Positions 1 to 8,020 of a DNA stretch of 64,000 bases are shown piece after piece. A program made the position numbers and the translations under genes. Below the pieces are notes generated by a model. The model did no database searches, was not told where the DNA came from, and worked only from the letters and a program-made list of their open reading frames with translations. The stretch covers positions 27,199-91,198 of the forward strand of contig NZ_CAJGBF010000016.1 of the NCBI RefSeq assembly GCF_904424705.1, given 5' to 3'. Positions within the stretch are counted from its first letter, which is position 1; every line of letters begins with the position of its first letter. Source of the DNA: Rossellomorea arthrocnemi. Lineage in GTDB: Bacteria; Bacillota; Bacilli; Bacillales; Bacillaceae_B.

Positions 1-681
1 ATTTTGCAGGCGGGCATTCCGATTGCCAGGTGCGAGCTGGTGGATGAACCTTCGATGGTACAAGTAAACCGATTTAGTGAAACGGATTATCAAGAAAAAC
101 CTACTCTATTCCTTGAGTTTCATGGTAATGAAGCAGGTCTGAATCAAGATGTTGAATTTACAAAAGAGATCGTGGCAGACCATAAATGTGAAGGCATTGT
201 CTTTGAAGAAGATACAGCATCCCGGAATAAACTGTGGGAGGCGAGACATAATCTTGCCTATGCATATGTGCATGGACATCCAGGAAGGAAACTCATGGTG
301 ACAGATGTTTGCGTACCTATTTCAGAATTATCCGGTGCGGTTCAACATGCTCGAAAGAAACTTGAAGAATTAGAGCTCATAGGAGGAATCCTTGGACATG
401 TGGGAGATGGGAATTATCATACCTCACTCATGATTGATTTGAGTGATCCCGATGAAATGAAGAGGGCTGGAATATATAACGAATTGATTGTGGAATATGC
501 CCTTGAACGGAACGGGACATGTACGGGAGAACATGGCGTTGGTGTAGGGAAGATGAAGTATCAAGAGCGTGAGCACGGCGGTGCCTTGAGAGTCATGGAG
601 AAAATCAAACTTGCACTTGATCCGGATGAAATCTTCAATCCTCATAAACTAGTACATAAAAAGAAGGAGGAACGAAAATGA
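1..681 (+). CDS. FAD-linked 2-hydroxyacid oxidase (GlcD/D-lactate dehydrogenase type), 3' part
   Basis: This is the C-terminal half of an FAD-binding oxidase of the GlcD/D-lactate dehydrogenase (vanillyl-alcohol oxidase fold) family. The reading frame is already open at base 1, so the N-terminal FAD-binding domain lies outside the window. Family signatures visible are HVGDGNYH (near nt 397-420), GEHGVGVGK (near nt 526-555) and the terminal DPDEIFNPHK. Such enzymes oxidise glycolate, D-lactate or related 2-hydroxyacids to the 2-oxoacid; the exact substrate cannot be read here. The stop overlaps the next ATG in an ATGA, so the downstream transporter is probably translationally coupled and may carry a related carboxylate. 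Confidence 0.9.
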   Translation: MLQAGIPIARCELVDEPSMVQVNRFSETDYQEKPTLFLEFHGNEAGLNQDVEFTKEIVADHKCEGIVFEEDTASRNKLWEARHNLAYAYVHGHPGRKLMVTDVCVPISELSGAVQHARKKLEELELIGGILGHVGDGNYHTSLMIDLSDPDEMKRAGIYNELIVEYALERNGTCTGEHGVGVGKMKYQEREHGGALRVMEKIKLALDPDEIFNPHKLVHKKKEERK

Positions 682-1658
682 AACTACTTGAAACCATCAG
701 CAATCTAGCAGGGAAGTACTTTGCGGTATGGGTTATCCTGGTAGCGGCTGTCGCTTTCTTTATTCCAGCCCCATTTCTGCCCTTGGGCGCTTATATTACG
801 ATTCTGTTAGGTGTGGTGATGTTCGGGATGGGGCTCACTTTAAAGCCTGTGGATTTTCAACTGGTGCTAAAGAAACCACTTCCTGTCATCACTGGGGTCA
901 TGGCACAATTTCTCATTATGCCAATTGGTGCCTTTTTGATTGCATACATACTTGGTCTGCCGGCTGAACTGGCAGCCGGGTTGGTTCTATTAGGTTCTGT
1001 TCCCGGTGGTACGGCATCCAACGTCATGGTATATTTGGCAAAAGGAAATCTGGCATTGTCCGTCGCCATGACCTCACTGTCGACGCTTTTGGCACCTATC
1101 GCAACACCCCTGATCCTTCTGGGATTGGCTGGCCAATGGCTTCCCGTCGATCCGGCGGCAATGTTCCTATCAATCGTGCAGGTGATCATCCTCCCGATTA
1201 CGTTCGGATTGATCATACGGAAATTATTTCCGAGAGCTGTGGAAAAAAGTTTGAATGTCATCCCACTCATTTCAGTTCTGGCAATCATCATCATCGTTTC
1301 AGCTGTTGTTTCAGCAAATGTTGAAAATATCGCTTCATCAGGAGCCATCATTTTCACGGCTGTGATCCTTCATAATCTATTTGGACTTGGCCTTGGATAT
1401 GGCACAGGTGTCCTGATGAAACTGGATGAAGGGACGAGACGGGCCATTTCCATTGAAGTGGGGATGCAGAACTCCGGACTCGGTGTGGCCCTGGCCACTG
1501 CTCACTTTGGCCCTCTTGCTGCCCTGCCAAGTGTCATTGCAGCTGTATGGCATAATATTTCAGGACCGATCCTTGCTACATTTTGGAGTAAGAAGCCTGT
1601 GGATGTTGATGTAGAGGAGGAATATAGTAGTGGAGCGGTCAGCCCGACGGTGAGATAA
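678..1658 (+). CDS. Bile acid:sodium symporter (BASS) family transporter, YocS-like
   Basis: A 326-residue, very hydrophobic protein with about nine or ten membrane segments, the usual BASS size. The conserved PGGTASN stretch (residues about 109-115) and EVGMQNSGLG (about 261-270) are the two unwound-helix motifs that bind Na+ in this fold. It resembles B. subtilis YocS. The family takes up or exports organic anions with sodium; bile acid itself is unlikely as substrate. The start is fixed by AAGAAGGAGG just upstream and the ATGA overlap with the oxidase gene, which suggests a shared 2-hydroxy/2-oxo acid substrate by inference only. Confidence 0.9.
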   Translation: MKLLETISNLAGKYFAVWVILVAAVAFFIPAPFLPLGAYITILLGVVMFGMGLTLKPVDFQLVLKKPLPVITGVMAQFLIMPIGAFLIAYILGLPAELAAGLVLLGSVPGGTASNVMVYLAKGNLALSVAMTSLSTLLAPIATPLILLGLAGQWLPVDPAAMFLSIVQVIILPITFGLIIRKLFPRAVEKSLNVIPLISVLAIIIIVSAVVSANVENIASSGAIIFTAVILHNLFGLGLGYGTGVLMKLDEGTRRAISIEVGMQNSGLGVALATAHFGPLAALPSVIAAVWHNISGPILATFWSKKPVDVDVEEEYSSGAVSPTVR

Positions 1659-1998
1659 AGAAAATAGGGAGAGGCGGGAAATGGTGAACGTATTACATGC
1701 GTATCGTCTCACCTGAAACTGGATATGGATATTGAATCTGCTATACCTTGAAGGGAGATTTAAGTTTGCCAGGGCGGCATGAACATGGCAGAAGTAGAGA
1801 AAACGATGAGACTCCCTTTGTTCAAAAAAGTCGAAGTATCCTAAGAATATAGACCATGGTGATCGAATGAGAAATGTAGAAGCCCCTATAAAACCTTCAG
1901 AAGCCTAGCGGTTGTGACTAATAATAGAATTATGAAAGGCCGAACTCCATGTGGGACTCTGAGAAAAACTCGATCAATTGATTACCACACATACCTAA
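1659..1998. other. Intergenic DNA without a credible gene
   Basis: No reading frame with a ribosome-binding site lies here. The text is purine-rich and contains a short TGCCA/TGGCA hairpin (about 1770-1797). Its general look reminded me of the non-coding part of a group II intron, but no domain V consensus and no GUGYG 5' end can be seen. A relic of an intron or other structured RNA is possible but unproven. Confidence 0.3.
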
Positions 1999-2000
1999 CA

Positions 2001-2044
2001 AAAAAGGGCTGACCCTCACATTCAAGCGAGGATCAGCCCTTTTT
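2001..2044. terminator. Bidirectional rho-independent terminator
   Basis: A 16-bp stem, AAAAGGGCTGACCCTC with GAGGATCAGCCCTTTT, has one mismatch and a 10-nt loop, with A and T runs on both sides. It sits between the rightward BASS gene and the leftward siderophore operon. The AAAGGGCTGACCC arm recurs at 44722. Confidence 0.75.
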
Positions 2045-2054
2045 GTCTTCCCTT

Positions 2055-2137
2055 TTTGAGGGACGGACCTACTAATTTGACTCATAAATACCATCAATAC
2101 AACATTCTTTGGTGAAAAATGAGGTCCGTCCCTCAAA
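2055..2137. repeat. GAGGGACGGACCT inverted repeat, long-loop copy
   Basis: TTTGAGGGACGGACCT (2055-2070) is answered by its exact reverse complement at 2122-2137, with 51 bases between. The same core forms short-loop hairpins at 38495-38520 and 39311-39343. The right arm abuts the stop of the leftward permease gene, so it may act as its terminator. Confidence 0.8.
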
Positions 2138-2138
2138 T

Positions 2139-3146
2139 CTACTTCTTCAGCAACAGGTACATAAAGTAGGGGGCGCCGATGATGGCGATCATGATACCGG
2201 CGGGGATTCCGTCGGGTTCAAGGATGTTTCGGCCGATGGTATCTGCAAGGAGCAGAAGCCATCCTCCCAGTAATATGGCGATTGGTATGAACAGTTGATT
2301 GCGCGGTCCTACCAGTGCTTTCGCCATGTGGGGAGCCATTAAGCCGATAAAGGCGATTCCGCCTGTGACTGAAACGGCAGAGGCGGCTAAGGCAACAGCA
2401 ACAATCAGCATCATGAATCGCTCACGGTTAATCGAAATTCCTACTCCTATTGAAACAGGTTCACTCAATCCCAGTAAGTTAAGCATCTGAGATTTATAGA
2501 GTGCAAACGGAATGAGAATGACAAGCCAAGGGAGAATAGCCCAAATAAACGGCCAATCTGCACCCCATATGTTCCCTGCCAGCCATTTGGCGATGAAGTC
2601 AACCTTTGCCCTTTCTGCACTGGAAATCAGAATGATCATGAGGCCTGACAAGGCCATGGAGAATCCTACTCCCACTAAGACCAACCGGACTGGCTGGATC
2701 CCATATCGCTTACTATACGAAAATAAGTAGATCAAGCAGGCTGTAAGAAGAGCCCCCGCGAAAGCGACAATCGGCAGCATATATGCAAATGACCCCGCAT
2801 CGATGGGGAAGAATAAAAAGAAGACGGCAATCGCTACACCTGCTCCAGAGTTGATACCAATGATTCCAGGGTCAGCAAGGTCATTCCGTGTCATCCCCTG
2901 CAGAATCGAACCGGACAAGGCAAGGGCCATTCCTGCCAGAATTGTGATGATGATTCTCGGTAAGCGTATTGAAAAGAGGATGAACTCTTCTTTGAATGAT
3001 CCATCACCCAATAGAGTGGGGATGAGCCTGCTGTATGATACAGAAGAATAACCCATTCCAATGCTGATAAAGGCTGTTGCCCCCATTAGTATGAATAAAG
3101 CTATAAGAAGCCATCGTTGTTTTTTTATCAAATCTGGATGTATCAT
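2139..3146 (-). CDS. Iron-siderophore ABC transporter permease, FecCD family (second permease)
   Basis: A 335-residue FecCD/BtuC-type permease with about ten membrane helices. Family marks visible are RLPRIIITILAGMALALSG, the GMTRNDLADPGIIGI segment and GGIAFIGLMAPHMAK, the coupling region that contacts the ATPase. It resembles the FhuG/YfhA side of hydroxamate-type siderophore importers. Its start overlaps the stop of the first permease by four bases (3143-3146), so the two subunits are coupled and probably form a heterodimeric channel. It is the last gene of a leftward operon ATPase, binding protein, permease 1, permease 2. Confidence 0.93.
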   Translation of the reverse strand: MIHPDLIKKQRWLLIALFILMGATAFISIGMGYSSVSYSRLIPTLLGDGSFKEEFILFSIRLPRIIITILAGMALALSGSILQGMTRNDLADPGIIGINSGAGVAIAVFFLFFPIDAGSFAYMLPIVAFAGALLTACLIYLFSYSKRYGIQPVRLVLVGVGFSMALSGLMIILISSAERAKVDFIAKWLAGNIWGADWPFIWAILPWLVILIPFALYKSQMLNLLGLSEPVSIGVGISINRERFMMLIVAVALAASAVSVTGGIAFIGLMAPHMAKALVGPRNQLFIPIAILLGGWLLLLADTIGRNILEPDGIPAGIMIAIIGAPYFMYLLLKK

Positions 3147-4156
3147 GAGAAGCCTTTCCCTCCTTTATGTACGATGAACAGGAAGAAGGGCAGTCCCAGC
3201 ATCGCGACGATCGCTGCCACAGGTGTTTCGTATGGGGCGTTGATCGTGCGTCCAAGTGTATCGGCGAGAAGCATGAATGAAGCTCCAAACAGGGAGGAGA
3301 TGGGAATGATGAATCGGTAATCTGTCCCCACAACTGCCCGGACCATATGAGGAATCATCAGGCCAATGAACACCATATTCCCAACAAGTGCAACGGCTGC
3401 ACCTGCGAGCAGGACAATCACGATGAAAAGAATACTTTTGACAAACGCCGTTCGTTGTCCCAAACCTACCGCCACTTCCTCATTTAAACTCAAGATCGTC
3501 AGCTGTCTGGATAATAGTAAGGATACTAATATACCAATCATAATGAACGGAACGATCACTTGCAGCTGAGACCAGGTTGTTCCGATCATTCCACCTGCTG
3601 TCCACATGGAGACATCTTTAGAAAGCTTGAAAAATAAGCCGATGCCTTCTGCAATTGCAAATAAAAAGGCAGATACAGCAGCTCCTGCCAGCACAATTCT
3701 AAAAGGAGAAAAACCGCCTCTTTTCAAGGAACTGATACCAAATACCATAAGGGCACCGGCAGCAGAACCTAGAAAGCAGGCAATCATGATCCCGTAATAG
3801 CTGATAGAGGGGATGAATGCGAGGGCGATTGCCAAGGCAGCATTCGCACCAGCTGTGAGACCGAGTAAACCGGGATCAGCCAGGGGATTCCGGGTCATTC
3901 CTTGCATGATGGCACCTGACACGGCGAGAGATGCCCCAACTACGATGGCGGCAACCTCCCGGGGAAATCGAATTTCTTGAAGAATATTGATCTTGTCACC
4001 TACAGCGGAGAAAGTCAGGGCATTCCAGACATCCCTCACTGTTGTCTCAGCAGCTCCATATATAACAGATACCAGAAAGACAGCCACAAATAGGAGGGTT
4101 GCTCCAATCAATGTATAAATAAATGGAAGTCGTTGATTTTGAGTTTTCATCATCAA
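3143..4156 (-). CDS. Iron-siderophore ABC transporter permease, FecCD family (first permease)
   Basis: A 337-residue FecCD-type permease with about ten membrane segments. RFPREVAAIVVGASLAVSG, GMTRNPLADPGLLGLTAGA and GNMVFIGLMIPHMVRAVVG are the family hallmarks. It pairs with the [18 protein letters not shown], resembling the YfiZ/YfhA pair for schizokinen-type siderophores in B. subtilis; the substrate is inferred, not shown. The gene begins ATGATGATG, so the start could be one or two codons later. It lies about 60 bp after the binding-protein gene. Confidence 0.93.
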   Translation of the reverse strand: MMMKTQNQRLPFIYTLIGATLLFVAVFLVSVIYGAAETTVRDVWNALTFSAVGDKINILQEIRFPREVAAIVVGASLAVSGAIMQGMTRNPLADPGLLGLTAGANAALAIALAFIPSISYYGIMIACFLGSAAGALMVFGISSLKRGGFSPFRIVLAGAAVSAFLFAIAEGIGLFFKLSKDVSMWTAGGMIGTTWSQLQVIVPFIMIGILVSLLLSRQLTILSLNEEVAVGLGQRTAFVKSILFIVIVLLAGAAVALVGNMVFIGLMIPHMVRAVVGTDYRFIIPISSLFGASFMLLADTLGRTINAPYETPVAAIVAMLGLPFFLFIVHKGGKGFS

Positions 4157-4219
4157 TCATCTTTTCTTTTTAGAGTATAGAAAAGGGGAATTCTTATCAT
4201 AAGAATTCCCCTTTAAGAA

Positions 4220-5146
4220 TTAGTTGCCTAGAAATTTCTCTTTGAAGAAGTCCAACTGGTAATCCAGTGTAAGTGGATCATTAAAGTAAAATTCCATCAT
4301 ATTCACTTCAAATACTTGATTGTTCTTCACTGCAGGGATGTTTTTGTATGTTTCGGTTTCCATAAAGGAGTTATCTGCTTTAGGATCTTTACTTAAGATC
4401 AGATAATCTCCTGCAAACTCGGGCATCACTTCAGTGGAAAGGGCAAAATATCCAGGTTCCAAGGCTTGTTCTTTTACTTTATCAGGCATTTTTAAATCCA
4501 TTTCCTGATAAAGGATTTCAGTCCCGCGCCCCCAGTTGTTACCGTATACGTATAATTGTTTATTAAAGCTTTCAATTACCGAAACGGTCGTATCTTCACC
4601 GATTTTTGCTTTGATATCATCACCGGCAGCTTGTGCACGTTTCTTGAAATCATCCACCCATTTTTGAGCTTCTTCTTCCTTGTTTAACAGTTTCCCGATT
4701 TCGATGTGTTGTGTTAAGTAATCAACTTTTCCATATGTGTATGTAACGGTTGGAGCGATTTCATTTAATTTATCCACATTTTTAATATTGGATAAACCGA
4801 TGATTAAATCAGGGTTAAGTTCGATGATCTTTTCAAGACTTTCATCTGTTACTTCTTCTACGCCTTCAAGCTCTTTATCCCATTGTGGATTCAGTTTGGA
4901 CCAGGAATCAACACCCACCAGATTTACATCCAAAGCCATTACATTTCCGGCAAATGAGGATAGAACGACTACACGCTGTGGGTCTCTGGGTACTTCAACG
5001 GGACCATTTTCCGATTGGTAGGTGATGGTATCTGATTTACTATCCTTTTCTTTTGTTTCTGAACCTTCTTCTTTTGTTGAACCATTGCTGCAGGCGCTAA
5101 CCAGTAACACCAATAGCAGAGTAAATGGGATGAGCCATTTTTTCAT
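4220..5146 (-). CDS. Siderophore-binding lipoprotein of ABC importer
   Basis: A 308-residue substrate-binding protein of the FecB/FhuD family with a lipoprotein signal peptide: MKKW, a hydrophobic stretch, then VSAC with the lipidated Cys at 19. The mature chain begins with an acidic Ser/Gly/Glu linker, and QRVVVLSSF and NPDLIIGLSN are typical of the class III binding fold. I place the start at 5146 because AAGGAGA lies seven bases upstream; a frame-open ATG at 5227 has no ribosome site and would hide the signal peptide. The first 50 bases overlap the end of the ATPase gene. Confidence 0.92.
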   Translation of the reverse strand: MKKWLIPFTLLLVLLVSACSNGSTKEEGSETKEKDSKSDTITYQSENGPVEVPRDPQRVVVLSSFAGNVMALDVNLVGVDSWSKLNPQWDKELEGVEEVTDESLEKIIELNPDLIIGLSNIKNVDKLNEIAPTVTYTYGKVDYLTQHIEIGKLLNKEEEAQKWVDDFKKRAQAAGDDIKAKIGEDTTVSVIESFNKQLYVYGNNWGRGTEILYQEMDLKMPDKVKEQALEPGYFALSTEVMPEFAGDYLILSKDPKADNSFMETETYKNIPAVKNNQVFEVNMMEFYFNDPLTLDYQLDFFKEKFLGN

Positions 5147-5942
5147 GTTGATCTTCTCCTTTGAGTAAATTATATGTGATACACATTGGCTTATTTGTTC
5201 GAGGATCTCTTCCAATTTCGGCATCAATTTGGAATACCTTCTTCAATACGTCGTGAGTGATGACTTCTTCGCAACTTCCGGATTTAACAATTTCACCTTC
5301 TTTTAAGGCTACGATATAATCCGCAAACCGGGCTGCCTGGTTTAAATCGTGCAGAACCATCACAATGGTACGTTCTTGTTCCAGGTTCAGCTTTTGCAAC
5401 AGTTCAAGTACTTCGAGCTGGTGAGCCATGTCTAAATAAGTAGTAGGTTCATCGAGGAAGATGATGTCCGTTTCCTGGGCAAGAGCCATCGCTATCCAGA
5501 CACGTTGACGCTGACCACCTGATAAGGCATCGACTTCTCTGTACTTAAATTCTAGAGTCCCTGTCACTTCAAGGGCCCAATTAATCACGTCAAAGTCTTT
5601 TTTCGTCAGACGTCCCATTCCTTTTTGGTGGGGGAAACGTCCGTAAGATACCAATTCACCAACCGTCAATCCGCTTGCGCTTTCAGGTGTTTGGGGGAGA
5701 ATCGCCATCTTTTTAGCCAATTCCTTCGTATCGCCTTTAGAAATATTTTGACCGTCTAACACCACGTTACCGGATTGATGAGAAATGATCCGGGTAATCG
5801 CTTTCAGTAAAGTGGACTTTCCACATCCATTGGATCCGATAATCGTTGTGATTTTTTTATCTGGAATCACGACACTGAGATCCTTTACAATTAACCGTTC
5901 TCCATAGCCAATATTTAAATCATTCGTGTAGAGGCGTACCAT
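5097..5942 (-). CDS. Siderophore ABC transporter ATP-binding protein (FecE/FhuC type)
   Basis: A 281-residue ABC ATPase, first gene of the iron-uptake operon. Walker A is GSNGCGKST (about residues 35-43), the signature LSGGQRQR is near 140, and Walker B IIFLDEPT follows. The family energises import of ferric siderophores through FecCD permeases. GGAGGTCATATT precedes the ATG. A perfect Fur palindrome lies 42 bp upstream (5984-5998), so the four genes should be derepressed under iron starvation. The C-terminal 17 codons overlap the next gene. Confidence 0.93.
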   Translation of the reverse strand: MVRLYTNDLNIGYGERLIVKDLSVVIPDKKITTIIGSNGCGKSTLLKAITRIISHQSGNVVLDGQNISKGDTKELAKKMAILPQTPESASGLTVGELVSYGRFPHQKGMGRLTKKDFDVINWALEVTGTLEFKYREVDALSGGQRQRVWIAMALAQETDIIFLDEPTTYLDMAHQLEVLELLQKLNLEQERTIVMVLHDLNQAARFADYIVALKEGEIVKSGSCEEVITHDVLKKVFQIDAEIGRDPRTNKPMCITYNLLKGEDQHEKMAHPIYSAIGVTG

Positions 5943-5983
5943 AATATGACCTCCAAATTTAGTATAGTAAGTGAATAATATGA

Positions 5984-5998
5984 TGATAATGATTATCA
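5984..5998. promoter_or_regulatory. Fur box of the siderophore operon
   Basis: TGATAATGATTATCA is an exact 7-1-7 match to the Bacillus Fur box. It lies in the divergent gap, 42 bp before the leftward ATPase gene. Confidence 0.9.
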
Positions 5999-6089
5999 GT
6001 CTCGAACAATTTCCATACTATAATCCTTTTTTCCTAATGTCAATAGAAATTTGTATTGTCATGGGGGAAAAAAAGATGTAGGATGTAAT

Positions 6090-6104
6090 TGAGAATGATA
6101 ATCA
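6090..6104. promoter_or_regulatory. Second Fur box, for the ferredoxin-NADP reductase gene
   Basis: TGAGAATGATAATCA matches the 7-1-7 Fur box with one change per half. It lies 31 bp before the reductase ATG, separate from the Fur box of the opposite operon. Confidence 0.75.
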
Positions 6105-6135
6105 ATTATATTTGGTTACCGGGGAGTGAACGGAT

Positions 6136-7185
6136 ATGGAGAAAGAATTATTCGATGTAACAATCATTGGCGGGGGGCCGGCTGGCCTTTACTCAGCATT
6201 TTATAGCGGTCTTAGGGAAATGAAAACGAAGATTATTGAATTTCAGCCAACCCTAGGGGGGAAAATACATGTTTATCCCGAGAAGATGATCTGGGATGTA
6301 GGAGGGCTTACTCCGGTGCCAGGGGCAACACTCATCCAACAACTCGTTCAACAAGGATTAACATTCGATCCCACTGTCGTTCTAAATGAAAAAGTTGAAT
6401 CAATCACATGCAATGAAGAAGGAATATTTACTCTGGAGGGGACTTCGGGTGAAAAGCATTATTCAAAAACGGTTATCGTTGCAGTGGGAAGTGGAATTAT
6501 TAATCCTCAAAAGCTTGACATCGAGGGTGCAGAACGATTTGAAGTTTCCAATTTAAATTACACTGTGAAATCATTAAAAAGATTTAAAGGGAAGACGGTC
6601 ATTATTTCAGGAGGAGGAAACTCTGCGATTGACTGGGCAAATGAATTAGAAGCCGTAGCCAAGAAGGTGTACGTTGCCTATCGAAAGGACGCCCTAAAAG
6701 GACACGAAGCACAATGTAACCAGTTAATGAACAGCTCGGCCACTTGCCTGCTGAACACGTCCATTTCCAAGTTGATTGCAGGTGCAGATCATGATTCCAT
6801 CGAAAAGGTAGAGTTGACGAATCACCAGACTAATGAAGTATCCTATTTGTCAATTGATGAAGTAATCATCAATCATGGATATGAAATAGATACATCCTTA
6901 CTTAAGAATAGCTCCTTAAATATCGACATGATCGATCAGTATTATATAGCAGGTACGACAACGAGCGAATCATCAATCCCAGGGCTTTATGCGGCAGGAG
7001 ATATCTTGAAACATGAAGGAAAAGTGAATCTGATTGCCGGGGCTTTCCAGGATGCTGCGAACGCGGTTAACAAAGCGAAGCAATTCATTCAGCCCGAAGC
7101 AAATGAATTCGCCATGGTATCTTCCCATAACGATGTATTCAAGAAAAGGAATAAGGAATTGGTTAAACAGATGATGAAATCATAA
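6136..7185 (+). CDS. Ferredoxin--NADP+ reductase, thioredoxin-reductase-like (YcgT/YumC type)
   Basis: A 349-residue flavoprotein of the ferredoxin-NADP reductase 2 family, built like thioredoxin reductase but without the CxxC redox pair. GGGPAGLYSAFYSG near the N-terminus binds FAD, SGGGNSAIDWANE (about residues 156-168) is the NADP-binding loop, and GLYAAGDI marks the second FAD motif. It passes electrons between NADPH and ferredoxin/flavodoxin. The Fur box and the divergent siderophore operon point to a role under iron limitation, as with B. subtilis YcgT, possibly reductive iron release (inference). GGGGAGTG precedes the ATG. Confidence 0.9.
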   Translation: MEKELFDVTIIGGGPAGLYSAFYSGLREMKTKIIEFQPTLGGKIHVYPEKMIWDVGGLTPVPGATLIQQLVQQGLTFDPTVVLNEKVESITCNEEGIFTLEGTSGEKHYSKTVIVAVGSGIINPQKLDIEGAERFEVSNLNYTVKSLKRFKGKTVIISGGGNSAIDWANELEAVAKKVYVAYRKDALKGHEAQCNQLMNSSATCLLNTSISKLIAGADHDSIEKVELTNHQTNEVSYLSIDEVIINHGYEIDTSLLKNSSLNIDMIDQYYIAGTTTSESSIPGLYAAGDILKHEGKVNLIAGAFQDAANAVNKAKQFIQPEANEFAMVSSHNDVFKKRNKELVKQMMKS

Positions 7186-7190
7186 TGTGA

Positions 7191-7218
7191 AAACTCCCTC
7201 CGATTGTGGAGGGAGTTT
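7191..7218. terminator. Bidirectional terminator between FNR and DUF421 genes
   Basis: AAACTCCCTCC pairs with GGAGGGAGTTT around a six-base loop. It sits exactly between the convergent stop codons and serves both genes. Confidence 0.8.
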
Positions 7219-7922
7219 CATTTATACAAATAGATTCTTATTTGAGCTTGCTTATCCATCGTTGCCAGCAAGACCTCATGTACTGTTACATTATAAGATT
7301 TTTTCAACTGTTCATGCAGCCAGAATTCGTTTTGGTTCAGCTTCTGTAATTCTGAAAGATTGATTCGGCCATCTTCAATAACAGGGGCGGGGAGGTCAAA
7401 TGGTTTAAATGGGAGTGAGAGCTCCTGATGCGTAACAGGTTGATACTGTGGCTTGAGAAAAAATGAAATCTCTCCTCCCGGCTCCCACAGAGCTATCGCA
7501 ACTTTATGAACTTCTTCGATCTGCTGTTTCCTTAATTCAGATAACAGACTTTCTAAGGGAATTCTTGCTTTCTTGAGATTTTTATATAAGATTTCTCCAT
7601 TATTTATGATTGAGATAGGGGAAGGGTCGAGTACCTTTCGTATGAAAGTTGAATGCAGACTGAGGTAAACCCCCACTAGATAGAGGAAAACCAATGTACC
7701 CATAGTGAGCATAGACCCTTTCATTCCTAACCCTTCGTCGGACAAGGGGTGAGCCATTATATTCCCTATTAAAAGTGCCATAACAAAATCAAGGAATCGT
7801 AGCTGAGAAATGGACCGTTGTCCCATTAATTTGGCTATGAGAAGTAAAAAAATGAAACCTAAAGCAGCACGGAAGATCCATTCGACGGCAGTTAGTGATT
7901 CCTGACTCATGAAGAAATCCAA
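7218..7922 (-). CDS. DUF421 (YetF/YdfR-like) membrane protein
   Basis: A 234-residue DUF421 protein: three membrane helices in the first 90 residues, with the family stretch GQRSISQLRFLDFVMALLIG, then a soluble C-terminal part with the PISIINNGEI motif. B. subtilis has several paralogues (YetF, YdfR, YkjA, YrbG) linked to spore or stress functions; the molecular role is not settled. The start is a TTG with AGAAGGAGGA eight bases upstream; the ATG four codons later has no closer site. Confidence 0.88.
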   Translation of the reverse strand: MDFFMSQESLTAVEWIFRAALGFIFLLLIAKLMGQRSISQLRFLDFVMALLIGNIMAHPLSDEGLGMKGSMLTMGTLVFLYLVGVYLSLHSTFIRKVLDPSPISIINNGEILYKNLKKARIPLESLLSELRKQQIEEVHKVAIALWEPGGEISFFLKPQYQPVTHQELSLPFKPFDLPAPVIEDGRINLSELQKLNQNEFWLHEQLKKSYNVTVHEVLLATMDKQAQIRIYLYK

Positions 7923-7982
7923 TACACACGTCCTCCTTCTTAATTAACTGCCATTTAGTCTCTCCAAAAAGCACTTTCCCAA

Positions 7983-8012
7983 AACAAAAAGATGCCTACT
8001 GAAGTAAGCATC
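7983..8012 (-). terminator. Terminator of the TerC gene
   Basis: AGATGCCTACT/AGTAAGCATCT forms a hairpin with one mismatch, followed on the minus strand by a T-rich run. Confidence 0.6.
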
Positions 8013-8020
8013 TATCATGG

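Noticed and set aside
1930..2136. 68-codon leftward frame
   Set aside because: It runs through the terminator at 2001-2044 and the inverted repeat at 2055-2137 and has no ribosome site.
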